Of a DNA stretch of 33,480 nucleotides, positions 8,837 through 17,568 are shown in pieces. Within the stretch, counting starts at the first letter, position 1, and the number at the start of each line of letters is the position of its first letter. Source of the DNA: Desulfobacteraceae bacterium (GTDB taxonomy: Bacteria; Desulfobacterota; Desulfobacteria; Desulfobacterales; ETH-SRB1); NCBI GenBank assembly GCA_013202725.1, contig JABMRH010000192.1:1-33480 (forward strand), written 5' to 3'. The translations under genes and the position numbers were made by a program. A model generated the notes under the pieces. The model made no database searches. It had not been told where the DNA came from and saw nothing but the letters and a program-made list of their open reading frames with translations.

Positions 8837-9130
8837 TTGGAACAACTTGTAACAATAGAGCTATTTGGGCAGCCTTATTCATTTAAAACTGAATCAGAAA
8901 TCACAGAGGCAAAAGAGGTCGCTGAATCGCTGGTAAAAGAGATCGCCAGGGTTGAAACTCAGCAATCAGGTAAAGCATCTGATATTACGAAACTGGCGAT
9001 ATTGATTTCAGCTGCTCTAAACATTGCTAATGAAAATTTTGAGCTAAAAAGGAATTATTCGAATTTATTACAGGAGCTTTCTGAACGTTCAGCAAGCTTA
9101 ATACGTACATTAAGCGCTAATATGCAATAA
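8837..9130 (+). CDS. zapA: ZapA, FtsZ-ring-associated protein
   Basis: A 97-residue ZapA. The N-terminal small globular domain opens with TIELFGQPYSFKTES, and a long C-terminal helix includes KLAILISAALNIANENFELK, which forms the tetramer coiled coil. ZapA bundles FtsZ filaments at mid-cell. The start is TTG with an AAAGGAAG site upstream. The zapB-zapA-6S RNA order is widespread in proteobacteria and relatives and supports all three calls. Confidence 0.9.
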   Translation: MEQLVTIELFGQPYSFKTESEITEAKEVAESLVKEIARVETQQSGKASDITKLAILISAALNIANENFELKRNYSNLLQELSERSASLIRTLSANMQ

Positions 9131-9187
9131 TATAGGCAGCTATCAGGTTGCAACCAAATGAATAAGCGGATCGCTTTTAAAAGGTAC

Positions 9188-9366
9188 GGCCCCTGCCGTG
9201 TTCGTGATTAGAAGATGTTCTTTGACCCAACATTCATATTTAAGGGAGCTTTCACTGGTTTTGGTGAGCATGTTCTGCTTGTACAGAAAAGCCTAAAAAA
9301 ACTATAAGGCGCCCACTTTGAGCTTTGGCTCAAAGACCTTCTAACACGGCTATTTGGCGGGGGTCT
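9188..9366 (+). ncRNA. ssrS: 6S RNA (RNA polymerase regulator)
   Basis: About 179 nt downstream of zapA. The closing stem pairs GCCGTGTT (9195-9202) with AACACGGC (9343-9350), and AGAAG (9210-9214) with CTTCT (9338-9342). The conserved segment GGTGAGCATG (9263-9272) is followed by AGAAAAGCCTAAAAA, close to the E. coli 6S core. A 3' hairpin TTTGAGC-TTTG-GCTCAAA (9318-9335) matches the equivalent E. coli hairpin. 6S RNA mimics an open promoter and sequesters housekeeping RNA polymerase in stationary phase. The exact ends are estimates from the stem. Confidence 0.88.
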
Positions 9367-9487
9367 TCCTTAATTACAGATAGGATGTTAACCCTACGTA
9401 AAGAATATATTGTCAATCCAATTCAGCTTTTCGAACATCTCATCCAAAATCCACCTCACAGCAGATTATTTTTTGGTCTTCTAAACT

Positions 9488-9630
9488 TGATGAACTCGTA
9501 AAAAGTCCCTCTTGCCTGTCATTTCGAGTGAAACGAGAAATCTTTATTCTGCAACCTATTGAAAAAATAAGATTTCTCCATGCTGTCGAAATGACATATT
9601 CGACGAATCTGACTTTTTACGAGACCATCA
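9488..9630. repeat. 143-bp nested palindromic element (MITE-like)
   Basis: Terminal inverted repeats 9488-9507 and 9611-9630 match at 18 of 20 bases (core CTCGTAAAAAGTC). Inside are a second pair, TGTCATTTCGAG (9517-9528) against 9585-9596 (11 of 12), and a third, GAGAAATCTT (9535-9544) against AAGATTTCTC (9569-9578), perfect. The transcript would fold as one long interrupted hairpin. No coding capacity and no clear target-site duplication were found. A similar 'gtcgaaatgaca' style repeat is, from memory, common in Desulfobacterales intergenic DNA; copy number cannot be judged here. Confidence 0.8.
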
Positions 9631-9663
9631 GTATTGATGGCTTTATAAAGGGAGATTTAAGGT

Positions 9664-10647
9664 ATGATACTTGCCTGGGCTTTATTTGTTATAGGATTAT
9701 TGATGCTTTACTATGGGGCAGGGTGGCTTGTAAAAGGTGCATCCAGTCTCGCGCGAAGTCTTGGTTTAACGCCTATGGTTATAGGCTTGACGGTGGTTGC
9801 ATTCGGCACTTCGGCGCCAGAGCTCGTTGTAAGTGTTATCTCTTCTTTGCAACAAAAAAGCATGATCGCTGTGGGAAACGTTGTAGGAAGCAATATTTGC
9901 AACATCGCTCTTGTCCTCGGACTTGTTTCCTTATTTATGCCCATTAAAAGTAATAAATCTGTAGTTAAGCGGGATATACCTATTATTATAGTGGTTTCAT
10001 TGTACCTCTTGCTTATTTCTCTTAATTCTAAAATCGGGCGCTTCGAGGGTGTTACCATGCTGTGTGGAATCGTCCTTTACACCTGGTTTAACTATCGCTT
10101 TGCTGTGAAAGAAACAAAATATACAGCAAGCAAAGAAAACTATACTTCAGAGCTTGCAGGTGATGAAATTGAATATATTCCCTCAAAGGTAAAACAAATC
10201 ACACTTATTTTTGCAGGGATTGTATTTGTAGTATCAGGCGCGGAGATACTGATTGATTCAGCAGTAAAGATAATGAAAATATTTGGGGTAAGTGAAAAGT
10301 TTATCGGTCTGACGATGGTTGCTTTCGGGACTTCGCTGCCTGAACTTGCCGTTTCTGTTGTTGCAGCGATAAGAAAGGAGATGGATATCAGCCTTGGCAA
10401 CCTTTTGGGGAGTAACATTTTCAATATACTTGGAGTACTTGGAGTTGCATCGTTGGTTAGGCCTATTTTGATTCCAGGCGGTTTTATTCAGAGCGGTTTA
10501 CTAATTGATTACCTGGTTATGATGTTCATCAGTTTTTTACCCTGGCTAATGATGAGAAAGAAATACATGCTTATGAAAAAGGATGGAGTTGTCCTTTTAT
10601 CAGGATATGTTGGATACATCGCTTATCTGACAATTAACGCATTGTAA
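9664..10647 (+). CDS. Calcium/sodium antiporter, CaCA family (YrbG-like)
   Basis: A 327-residue inner-membrane antiporter with ten or so hydrophobic segments and the two inverted alpha repeats of the CaCA superfamily. Alpha-1 is LTVVAFGTSAPELVVSVISS with GNVVGSNICNIALVLG (about 40-85). Alpha-2 is LTMVAFGTSLPELAVSVVAA with LGNLLGSNIFNILGVLG (about 218-260). The acidic residues of the PEL motifs are the ion-binding residues. It probably exports Ca2+ in exchange for Na+ or H+. The start ATG follows GGGAG. It is convergent with the next gene, with 5 bp between stops. Confidence 0.92.
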   Translation: MILAWALFVIGLLMLYYGAGWLVKGASSLARSLGLTPMVIGLTVVAFGTSAPELVVSVISSLQQKSMIAVGNVVGSNICNIALVLGLVSLFMPIKSNKSVVKRDIPIIIVVSLYLLLISLNSKIGRFEGVTMLCGIVLYTWFNYRFAVKETKYTASKENYTSELAGDEIEYIPSKVKQITLIFAGIVFVVSGAEILIDSAVKIMKIFGVSEKFIGLTMVAFGTSLPELAVSVVAAIRKEMDISLGNLLGSNIFNILGVLGVASLVRPILIPGGFIQSGLLIDYLVMMFISFLPWLMMRKKYMLMKKDGVVLLSGYVGYIAYLTINAL

Positions 10648-10652
10648 TCAGC

Positions 10653-13283
10653 CTATCCACCTGGTTGTGGAAACCAGAAGCTGATGTCTTTCAGTAATTT
10701 TTCCTTGTAATAAGCTACTCTGGCAGGGTTGCCCATTATCATATCAAGTTGCCTTGTATGCATTGTAAGATATCCAAGTATCTTAAGACGGTTTATTGTA
10801 GAAAATTTATCATATCCCTCGATATTGGCATTCATATAATCTTCATTGATTTCAACCTGAAAATCATGTCTGGCTAAGATTTCTTCTATAAGCTTCATCC
10901 TGCGGAATTTTCTGTTATGATCTGCCGCACCACCCTTAAAACAAAACCTTATGTAATTTTCTCTGGACTTATCGCTGACAAAGGTCTGTACAATCAAATA
11001 ATGATAGCCAAATCGGCAACTGAGATTGCAAAAGTTTTTTGAAATAATAGCGCAGTTGTTCTGCGTATAACTGGACTGACTCGATGCGCATAGATCACGA
11101 TTCATGGTAGATTCAACCATGATGGACATAAACCCTCTGGTATCTATCGGAGGGGGGCCATCCCATTCTACCGCTGTCATTCCCTCCCAGAGGGCTAACA
11201 TTGGGGCCGACGCTATATTTTCGAGTCTTACATTATCTTTTCCCTTCGATCCTTTTAAGCCATCGCCCAAGTCAACAATCAACCACTGTGTCGGCACATC
11301 ATTTATAACCAGTCTTTCCCCCGCGCTGATTTTCCTGTTGTTTTTGCCGGAATCAAACATTTCTTTTACAGCCTTTTCATGGCAAAATCGGGTGATATCA
11401 TGATATGTGTGGCAGCCATCAGGCGTAAAATTATCACCTTTTGGATCAATAAGATTTAGCGGGGTGATATGCTTTAGTATTCTTTTAAGCGTTATATAAA
11501 CAGGGCTCCCTTTAATTGTACTGATGCCTCGCGCAGAAGACTCTCTTAATAATGCCTCTGCTTTTCCCTCATAGACTTTCCGTGCATAGGTATCAACTGT
11601 GATTATGTTTTCATTTTTAATTCTGTCTGTAGCTACGAGAGTATCAAAAAGCGCCGGGATACCGAATTCTCTTGAAACTGTGGCAAGATGCCCTGCAATT
11701 CCTCCACGGTCGGTTACAACGGCAGCAGCCCGGTTTAATAGTGCAGCCCACCGGGGTAAAGAGTTTTTTGCTACTAAAACAGCCCCTTTAGGAAATTGTT
11801 TTGTTTCATCTGCTGAGGTGAGTATAAATGCAGGGCCGCAGGCTACACCGGGGCTGGCTGCAATACCTCCATTTAGTATTATTTTGTTTTGAACTTTTAT
11901 GTTGAAGGTATTTTTAATATTGCTATCTTCTTTATCTAACTGTTTCAAGGGACGGCTTTGCAGTATTTTGACTGAACCATCTTTTCCTATAGCCCATTCA
12001 ATGTCTTGAGGCATTTTAAAGTGATTCTCAAGAATAACGGCTATCTTTGATAGAGAGAGGGATTGATAATCTGTGATTGCCGGCTTATCCTGTTCTTCTC
12101 TATCTAATTCAATAAAATGTAATTCTTTATTTGAAAATGATAAAATTTTCTGATTTTTAACATGAATTTCTTTTTTAACAAGTCGAATCGTATTTCCCTT
12201 GGAGGTTACAAACAAATCAGGTGATGTGCTGCCCTCAACCACTGATTTTCCCAATCCAGGCACTGCATTTATAAATATCAGGTCATTGTGAATATCTCCC
12301 GGGTCTTTCGAATACATAACTCCGCTGGAAACAGATTCAACCATGGCCATGCATCCGACGCACATAACAATATCTTCGTCACGAAAGCCCTTGTTAAAGC
12401 GATATATAATAGCCTGAGGAGAATACTTGCCGGCAAGAATTATTTTATATGAGTTAATCAGTGTGTTATAACTGACATTCAGTTCTGTGTGGTATTGACC
12501 TGCAAAAGAGGAGTCCTGACTATCTTCACCTAAGGCGCTGCTGCGCATAGAAACTTTTACACCTTTTTCTGTTTTTTCTTCCAGACGTCTGTATTCTTCA
12601 AGTATTGCTCTTTCAAGTTCTGGAGGAATGGGTGATTGCATGATAAGTTTTTGTATATTTGAACTGGCCATTTCCAGCATTTTTATGTCTTCAATATCAA
12701 CAGATTGGAGCTGCTGGTTGATATTTTTTTGAAGGACGCTATGATCTATGAATAGATTATATGCAGTGGCAGTAACAACAAAACCATGCGGAACATTAAG
12801 ATCTGTCATGTTCATAATTTCGCCTAAATTAGCCATTTTGCTGCCGGTGTGGTTTGAGCTGTCTTTATTTATCTCTTCAATTGACAGTACCAGCTCACCC
12901 TCAATTGATTTTCCCCTCTCCTCCAGTGTTTGATTTATTTTATATTGAATATCAGCAAAAGCATGATAGAGCGTTTCATAACGATGGTCGGAAATATCGT
13001 TCATTTTTTCAATTAGTTTATATATATTTACTGAGATGGATGTGCAGTTCGCACGAATGAATTCCATGCCGAATCTTTGATTCCCACGCAAAGCAAGTTC
13101 CATTTCCGACATGATCTCAAGGATTGTGTTATTAATGCTTAGAAGACTTTTAAAGTTCCAGTACTTTGTTTTGAAGAGGGAACGTATGACATCGTCGTGC
13201 GATTTTTCGGAAGTTGGGCTTTTTTGCTTTTTACCCCAAAATATTTTTTTTATTGCCTGCCTTAATCCAAACATAATTAACAA
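10653..13283 (-). CDS. PEP-synthase-like protein: ATP-grasp and phosphohistidine domains with unrecognised C-terminus
   Basis: 876 residues. Residues about 1-125 are unassigned and helical. The ATP-binding domain of pyruvate/water and pyruvate/phosphate dikinases spans about 130-455: GSKMANLGEIMNMTD, VSMRSSALGEDSQDSSFAGQ, GVMYSKDPGD, PGLGKSVVEGSTSPDLF and QDIEWAIGKDGSVKILQSRP. The swivelling phosphohistidine domain (about 480-590) carries VTDRGGIAGHLATVSREFGI with the phosphorylatable His at residue 532. The C-terminal 280 residues do not show the PEP/pyruvate TIM barrel of PpsA or PPDK (no ...GxGGxxxC... end) and I do not recognise them. It may phosphorylate a substrate other than pyruvate, or act as a regulator. 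It has no operon partner: it is convergent with the antiporter and divergent from a receiver gene. Confidence 0.82.
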   Translation of the reverse strand: MLIMFGLRQAIKKIFWGKKQKSPTSEKSHDDVIRSLFKTKYWNFKSLLSINNTILEIMSEMELALRGNQRFGMEFIRANCTSISVNIYKLIEKMNDISDHRYETLYHAFADIQYKINQTLEERGKSIEGELVLSIEEINKDSSNHTGSKMANLGEIMNMTDLNVPHGFVVTATAYNLFIDHSVLQKNINQQLQSVDIEDIKMLEMASSNIQKLIMQSPIPPELERAILEEYRRLEEKTEKGVKVSMRSSALGEDSQDSSFAGQYHTELNVSYNTLINSYKIILAGKYSPQAIIYRFNKGFRDEDIVMCVGCMAMVESVSSGVMYSKDPGDIHNDLIFINAVPGLGKSVVEGSTSPDLFVTSKGNTIRLVKKEIHVKNQKILSFSNKELHFIELDREEQDKPAITDYQSLSLSKIAVILENHFKMPQDIEWAIGKDGSVKILQSRPLKQLDKEDSNIKNTFNIKVQNKIILNGGIAASPGVACGPAFILTSADETKQFPKGAVLVAKNSLPRWAALLNRAAAVVTDRGGIAGHLATVSREFGIPALFDTLVATDRIKNENIITVDTYARKVYEGKAEALLRESSARGISTIKGSPVYITLKRILKHITPLNLIDPKGDNFTPDGCHTYHDITRFCHEKAVKEMFDSGKNNRKISAGERLVINDVPTQWLIVDLGDGLKGSKGKDNVRLENIASAPMLALWEGMTAVEWDGPPPIDTRGFMSIMVESTMNRDLCASSQSSYTQNNCAIISKNFCNLSCRFGYHYLIVQTFVSDKSRENYIRFCFKGGAADHNRKFRRMKLIEEILARHDFQVEINEDYMNANIEGYDKFSTINRLKILGYLTMHTRQLDMIMGNPARVAYYKEKLLKDISFWFPQPGG

Positions 13284-13512
13284 TTTAGCATATTAATCGT
13301 AAATAGTCAAAGTTCCATGGTTCACGGACTTATCAACTATCTCAAGCAATATGAAAAATGTTACCCCGCCGCAGGCGAAACAACAGTGAGCCATAACCGG
13401 TGTTTGTGTTTGTACTCTTAGAGGAATATTGGCGGGATATTTGTTTTTAATTGACAGTATCGTTATAATTTGATTAGCTTTTTTTTTATGAATTTATAAT
13501 CAGGAGTGGACA

Positions 13513-13944
13513 ATGAAGCACAAGATATTACTTGTTGATGATGAAGAAATAATGCTTAAGTACCTTTCAAGATTCTTGATAAAAAAGGATTTTGATATCA
13601 GTACGGCAATGAACGGCAATGAAGCCCTGGAAATAATTAAGAAACAGGATTTTATTGTAGTGCTGCTTGATGTACTGATGCCGGGAATGGATGGTATAGA
13701 AACCCTCAGAGAAATAAAGAAAATCAAGCCAATGACAGAGGTAATAATGCTTACCGGCCATGCCTCAGTTCAAGTCGCCATCAAAGGTATGAAGTTGGGG
13801 GCTTTTGACTATCTTATGAAGCCTTTTAATCAAGATGAACTTATTGAAAAGTTGCGGTTGGCTTGCGAAAAAAGAATATTTAATGAAAAAGGCATAGACG
13901 CTGTCGATATACCGGAAATGATATCGAATAATAAGATAAAATAA
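13513..13944 (+). CDS. Single-domain response regulator (CheY-like receiver)
   Basis: 143 residues: one receiver domain plus a short polar tail. The acidic pocket is LLVDDEE (Asp9, Asp10), the phosphoacceptor is Asp53 in VVLLDVLMPGMDG, the switch Thr is residue 81 (MLTGHAS) and the conserved Lys is 103 (LMKPF). With no output domain it must act by protein contact or as a phosphorelay step. The closest kinase in the window is at 17569-19104. GGAGTGG lies before the ATG. Upstream, TTGACA at 13451 has no convincing -10 element. Confidence 0.92.
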   Translation: MKHKILLVDDEEIMLKYLSRFLIKKDFDISTAMNGNEALEIIKKQDFIVVLLDVLMPGMDGIETLREIKKIKPMTEVIMLTGHASVQVAIKGMKLGAFDYLMKPFNQDELIEKLRLACEKRIFNEKGIDAVDIPEMISNNKIK

Positions 13945-14330
13945 AAACTCGTCTTTTTTACATGTTAAATAATATTTTTCCCTTCCGGGTATTTTCCTTT
14001 CCGGGCGCAACGTTAATTCCAAAATGAAACATAGTCCCAAAATAAAACACAATTCCAAGTATCTGCCCAAATAAGACTCGGATTAGGCTGAAATATAATT
14101 AATGCATTTTAAAAAGTTTCACATTGAAACATTGATCAATTGCTTCTAAACGCCCTTAAAAATATAACTATTTATAATTATTGAATAAATGCATCCGGCA
14201 TATTTTTTGAATATAGATTTAATAAAGAAAAATATATCTTTGCTGGTTCAGATGACGTCATGCCGTATATTGACTGTAAAGGAAAAAGAGAAAGAAAATT
14301 AAATGTGACAAAAAAGGAGATTGAGTATTT
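13945..14330. other. Intergenic region with short repeats and dyads, no gene seen
   Basis: 386 bp without a credible ORF. It holds an 18-bp-period imperfect direct repeat with units starting CCAAAAT at 14019 and 14037 and a partial third at 14055. It also has a dyad GTTTCA-CAT-TGAAAC (14116-14130) directly followed by the palindrome ATTGATCAAT (14131-14140), and the palindrome ATGACGTCAT (14252-14261). These could be operators for the transporter gene that follows. No sigma54-type GG-N10-GC element was found. Confidence 0.5.
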
Positions 14331-16145
14331 ATGGGAGCTAATGCGTTAACAACAGAAATGATTTTAGTTATGTTTATGATTGGAGTGGCGGTATTCCTTT
14401 TTATTGTCGAATGGATTCGCGTTGATATGGTAGCTATACTAATGACGATTACACTTCCTTTGCTTCATTTAGTTACACCTAAAGAGGCGTTTTCCGGTTT
14501 TAGCAGCAACGCAGTTATTTCCATCATTGCAGTTATTATCATAGGCGCCGGCCTTGACAAAACCGGTGTTATAAACAGAGTGGTTAAGCCTGTTATGAAA
14601 ATAGCCGGCAACAGCTCATCGCGTATTATTATAGCAATGGGCGCCACTGTAGCTGGAATTTCAAGTTTTATGCAGAACATCGGAGCTGCGGCTCTTTTTC
14701 TTCCCGCTATTAAGCGCGTGAGTAAATCAATGAACATATCGCTTTCCCAGATGCTCATGCCTATTGGTTTTTGCGCAATTCTGGGGGGAACTATCACCCT
14801 GGTTGGATGCAGTCCGTTGATTCTTCTCAACGATTTACTGGCGCCCTTTAATCTTAAGCCCTTCGGACTTTTTGATGTGTCGCCTATCGGCCTGGCGCTG
14901 GTCGGGTCAGGAATTGCATTCTTCATCCTTTTCGGGCGGTTTGTGCTGCCTAAAGGAAAAGTTGGTGATGGTGTTTCTTCTGATAAATCTATAGGTTTAG
15001 AAAGTTCCTACGAAGATATTGGTGATGCTTTTGAATTAAAAGTGCCTGGTGATTTCACCGATTTCAGGGACCCGCTGACTATTAAAGATATCAGAGAAAA
15101 ATATTTGGTGAATGTGGTTGCAATTGCCGGAAGGGACGGTTTTAAGGTCCTTTCCGCTGCCCCGGACACGGAGATAAGGTCTGACAGCGATATAGCGGTT
15201 TATGGGCTGAAGCAAAATGCCGAAAAAATGGCTAAAGAACTGGGCATGCAAATTAAAAGCTCATTAGATGTATTTCAGAATGAAATGTCAGAAGCTGTAT
15301 CCGGAACAATTGAGGCGGTTGTTGCCCCACGTTCCGATCTAATCGGCAAAACCCTCAGAAAAGCCCACTTCTGGGAACAATTTCAGGTGAATCCCCTGGC
15401 GATTTACCGCTCAGACAAAGCTTTTTATTCCGGACTGTCAGATTTTGTATTACGCTCAGGTGATTCAATACTGCTTCAAGGCACCTGGGAACGGTTTAAT
15501 ATTTTACAGGAAAGACATAATTTTATTTTTACGACTCCGGTAAGTGAAGTTCTTAAACCAGAGAAGGCTTTAATATCTGGTTTTTGGCTGGCGGTAGCTC
15601 TTGTAATGATAATTATATTCAAAATTCAGTTGTCTGTATGCCTTATGACCGGAGCCTTTGGAATGATTGTTTGCCGAGTTCTGACGATTGACGAAGCATA
15701 CAAATCTGTTGACTGGCGAACGATTTTTCTTTTGGCCGGCCTGATACCCCTTGGCATTGCAACCGAGAAGACCGGTACTGCAGCATGGATTGCTTACACT
15801 ATTCTTAATTTAATAGGAGATGTTTCTCCTATTGTGCTTCTGACAGCGATAGCAGTACTTTCCACTTTTTTTACTCTCGTTATTTCGAACGTGGGCGCCA
15901 CAGTACTTCTTGTACCGCTTGTGGTTAATATGGCTATGGCTGCGGGCACAGATCCCAGGATGGCTGCACTTGTGGTAGGCCTGGCGACTTCAAATTCGTT
16001 TATGCTGCCGACACATCAGGTTAATGCGCTTTATATGGGGCCCGGCAGGTATAGGAGTGTAGATTTTATAAAAGCCGGCGGGATTATGACTGTATTATTT
16101 ATAGTAGTATTAATCGGCATGCTTTATTTATTTTACGGCGTTTAA
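14331..16145 (+). CDS. SLC13/DASS-type permease with internal RCK_C (TrkA-C) domains
   Basis: A 604-residue transporter. N-terminal membrane half about 8-205 (WIRVDMVAILMTITLPLLHL, then SSFMQNIGAAALFLPA and GGTITLVGCSPLILLNDLL). A soluble middle of about 225-410 resembles two RCK_C domains (VNVVAIAGRDG...SDSDIAVYGL and APRSDLIGKTLRKAHFWEQF...GDSILLQGTW). The C-terminal membrane half runs about 420-604 (ISNVGATVLLVPLVVNMAMA, then TSNSFMLPTHQVNALYMGPG). This layout is typical of SLC13 proteins thought to move sulfate or dicarboxylates with Na+. The substrate cannot be read from sequence; in sulfate reducers, sulfate uptake is a fair candidate. The start ATG has AAGGAG upstream. Confidence 0.88.
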   Translation: MGANALTTEMILVMFMIGVAVFLFIVEWIRVDMVAILMTITLPLLHLVTPKEAFSGFSSNAVISIIAVIIIGAGLDKTGVINRVVKPVMKIAGNSSSRIIIAMGATVAGISSFMQNIGAAALFLPAIKRVSKSMNISLSQMLMPIGFCAILGGTITLVGCSPLILLNDLLAPFNLKPFGLFDVSPIGLALVGSGIAFFILFGRFVLPKGKVGDGVSSDKSIGLESSYEDIGDAFELKVPGDFTDFRDPLTIKDIREKYLVNVVAIAGRDGFKVLSAAPDTEIRSDSDIAVYGLKQNAEKMAKELGMQIKSSLDVFQNEMSEAVSGTIEAVVAPRSDLIGKTLRKAHFWEQFQVNPLAIYRSDKAFYSGLSDFVLRSGDSILLQGTWERFNILQERHNFIFTTPVSEVLKPEKALISGFWLAVALVMIIIFKIQLSVCLMTGAFGMIVCRVLTIDEAYKSVDWRTIFLLAGLIPLGIATEKTGTAAWIAYTILNLIGDVSPIVLLTAIAVLSTFFTLVISNVGATVLLVPLVVNMAMAAGTDPRMAALVVGLATSNSFMLPTHQVNALYMGPGRYRSVDFIKAGGIMTVLFIVVLIGMLYLFYGV

Positions 16146-16201
16146 TCAGGTCATGGGAAATATATAAAAAACTTTAAAACATATTTTGAGGAGGGGCAAA
16201 A

Positions 16202-17035
16202 GTGTCCATTATAACTATTACCGCAGGTTCTTACAGCAATGGAAGGCAAATAGCCAAAAGCGCTGCCAAAAGATTGAATTACGAGTACATAGATAGTGAA
16301 AATATTTCATCACTGGTTTCCAAGGAATTCGGTGTTCCTGAATCAAATATTATGAGAGCTCTTAAAGAAACACCATCAAGCGTTGGTATGTTTTCTAAGG
16401 CTAAGCCCGAATACATAATATTTATTGAGACTTTGATCGCAGAATATTTGTTAAAAAATAATATAGTATATTATGGAGTCGTCGTACTTCCACTTATCCA
16501 GGAGGTTTCCCATGTTCTCAAAGTTCAGATTATCGCTGATTTAGAGAGCAGAATAAAAAATAGAATGAAGCTGGATAATGTATCTCAGGACAAGGCATGT
16601 AAAACACTTGTCAAGGAAGATAATCAGCAAAAGAAATGGGCTGAAGCTGTTTACAATATAGACCTTACAGATCCGAACTTATATGATCTGGTAATAAATA
16701 TCGGACATATACAGGATGATGATGTGGAAGGTGCTCTGGAGACCATTATTGGTACTGTAAAACACAAAAAATTTCAGCCCATGACATATTCATTAAGATG
16801 CATGAAAAATGTTGCGATGTCATGTCGTGTTAGGGCGACTCTGGCTGATATAGATTCAAAAATGCAGGTAAAATCCGATGAAGGAACCGTATATACATAT
16901 ACCAAAGCAATAAAGAAAAAGGCGCAGGATAAGGTATTAGAAATGAAACAAAAGGTAATGAGAATCGAAGGGGTCAAACACATTGAAGTTTTTATAGATT
17001 ATGATTTATTTACAACGGTTGCCCATGGGCAGTAA
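16202..17035 (+). CDS. Cytidylate-kinase-like family protein with degenerate P-loop
   Basis: 277 residues. The N-terminus ITITAGSYSNGRQIAKSAAK, then YEYIDSENI, matches the cytidylate-kinase-like family pattern (ITISREYGSGGxxIA...). The loop GSYSNGR lacks the canonical GK[ST], as is common in this family. The middle has KVQIIADLESRIKNRM and a lid-like helix. The last 75 residues, roughly 205-277, form a separate alpha/beta segment (SCRVRATLADIDSKMQ, then VMRIEGVKHIEVFID) reminiscent of a BON-type fold, which is tentative. The start is GTG behind GAGGAGGGG. Location between a transporter and a receiver suggests a signalling role; true CMP kinase activity is doubtful. Confidence 0.7.
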   Translation: MSIITITAGSYSNGRQIAKSAAKRLNYEYIDSENISSLVSKEFGVPESNIMRALKETPSSVGMFSKAKPEYIIFIETLIAEYLLKNNIVYYGVVVLPLIQEVSHVLKVQIIADLESRIKNRMKLDNVSQDKACKTLVKEDNQQKKWAEAVYNIDLTDPNLYDLVINIGHIQDDDVEGALETIIGTVKHKKFQPMTYSLRCMKNVAMSCRVRATLADIDSKMQVKSDEGTVYTYTKAIKKKAQDKVLEMKQKVMRIEGVKHIEVFIDYDLFTTVAHGQ

Positions 17036-17065
17036 TCTATTTTAAGATATATGGAGGGTAAAAAA

Positions 17066-17464
17066 ATGAAAGAAAATTTAGAGATCCTGTTACTGGATGA
17101 TGAAGCTATAGTTGGAAACAGGTTGGGACCTGCGATTGAAAAAGTTGGTTATGATGTAGAAGTATTTGAAGATCCCAAAAAAGCTCTAAACAGGATCAAT
17201 GAAAAGGAGTTTGATATTGTTGTTACCGATATAATGATGGGTGATGTTAACGGTATACAGATTCTGGAAGAAGTGCGAAAAAAATCAGACAAAACCAAAG
17301 TTATTATTATTACAGGCTATGCAACAGTAACTCTGGCTCGTGAAGCAATGGACAAAGGCGCTTTTGATATGATTGCCAAGCCATTCACGCCTGATGATCT
17401 TCGTTCTGTAATAGCAAAAGCAGCTGATTCACTTGGCTATAAAAAAATTATAGCAAAAGCATAA
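17066..17464 (+). CDS. Single-domain response regulator (receiver only)
   Basis: 132 residues from the second ATG. The upstream in-frame ATG at 17051 is rejected because the GGAGGG ribosome-binding site (17053-17058) lies inside it and is well placed for 17066. Receiver features: LLLDDEA acidic pair, phosphoacceptor Asp55 in VVTDIMM, switch Thr in IITGYAT, Lys in IAKPFTPDD. It has no output domain. The histidine kinase gene starts 104 bp downstream on the same strand, so the two may be partners. Confidence 0.92.
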   Translation: MKENLEILLLDDEAIVGNRLGPAIEKVGYDVEVFEDPKKALNRINEKEFDIVVTDIMMGDVNGIQILEEVRKKSDKTKVIIITGYATVTLAREAMDKGAFDMIAKPFTPDDLRSVIAKAADSLGYKKIIAKA

Positions 17465-17568
17465 AAATTGCTGGAATGGAAAAATCTATTGCTTGATATT
17501 TCAAGATTATCGTGAAATATATTAAATTTTAAATTCTGATTAATATAAAAATCGATTAGATACATGTT

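Noticed and set aside
9528..9947. 139-residue ORF over the palindromic element and the start of the antiporter gene
   Set aside because: It is out of frame with the antiporter gene, its translation has no domain-like features, and it begins inside the repeat.
13451..13479. Promoter for the receiver gene from TTGACA at 13451
   Set aside because: No acceptable -10 lies 16-18 bp downstream. The TATAAT at 13464 is only 7 bp away.
17483..17502. Sigma54-like GG...GC before the histidine kinase
   Set aside because: The GG-GC spacing is 11 bases rather than 10, and no dyad or IHF-like site accompanies it.
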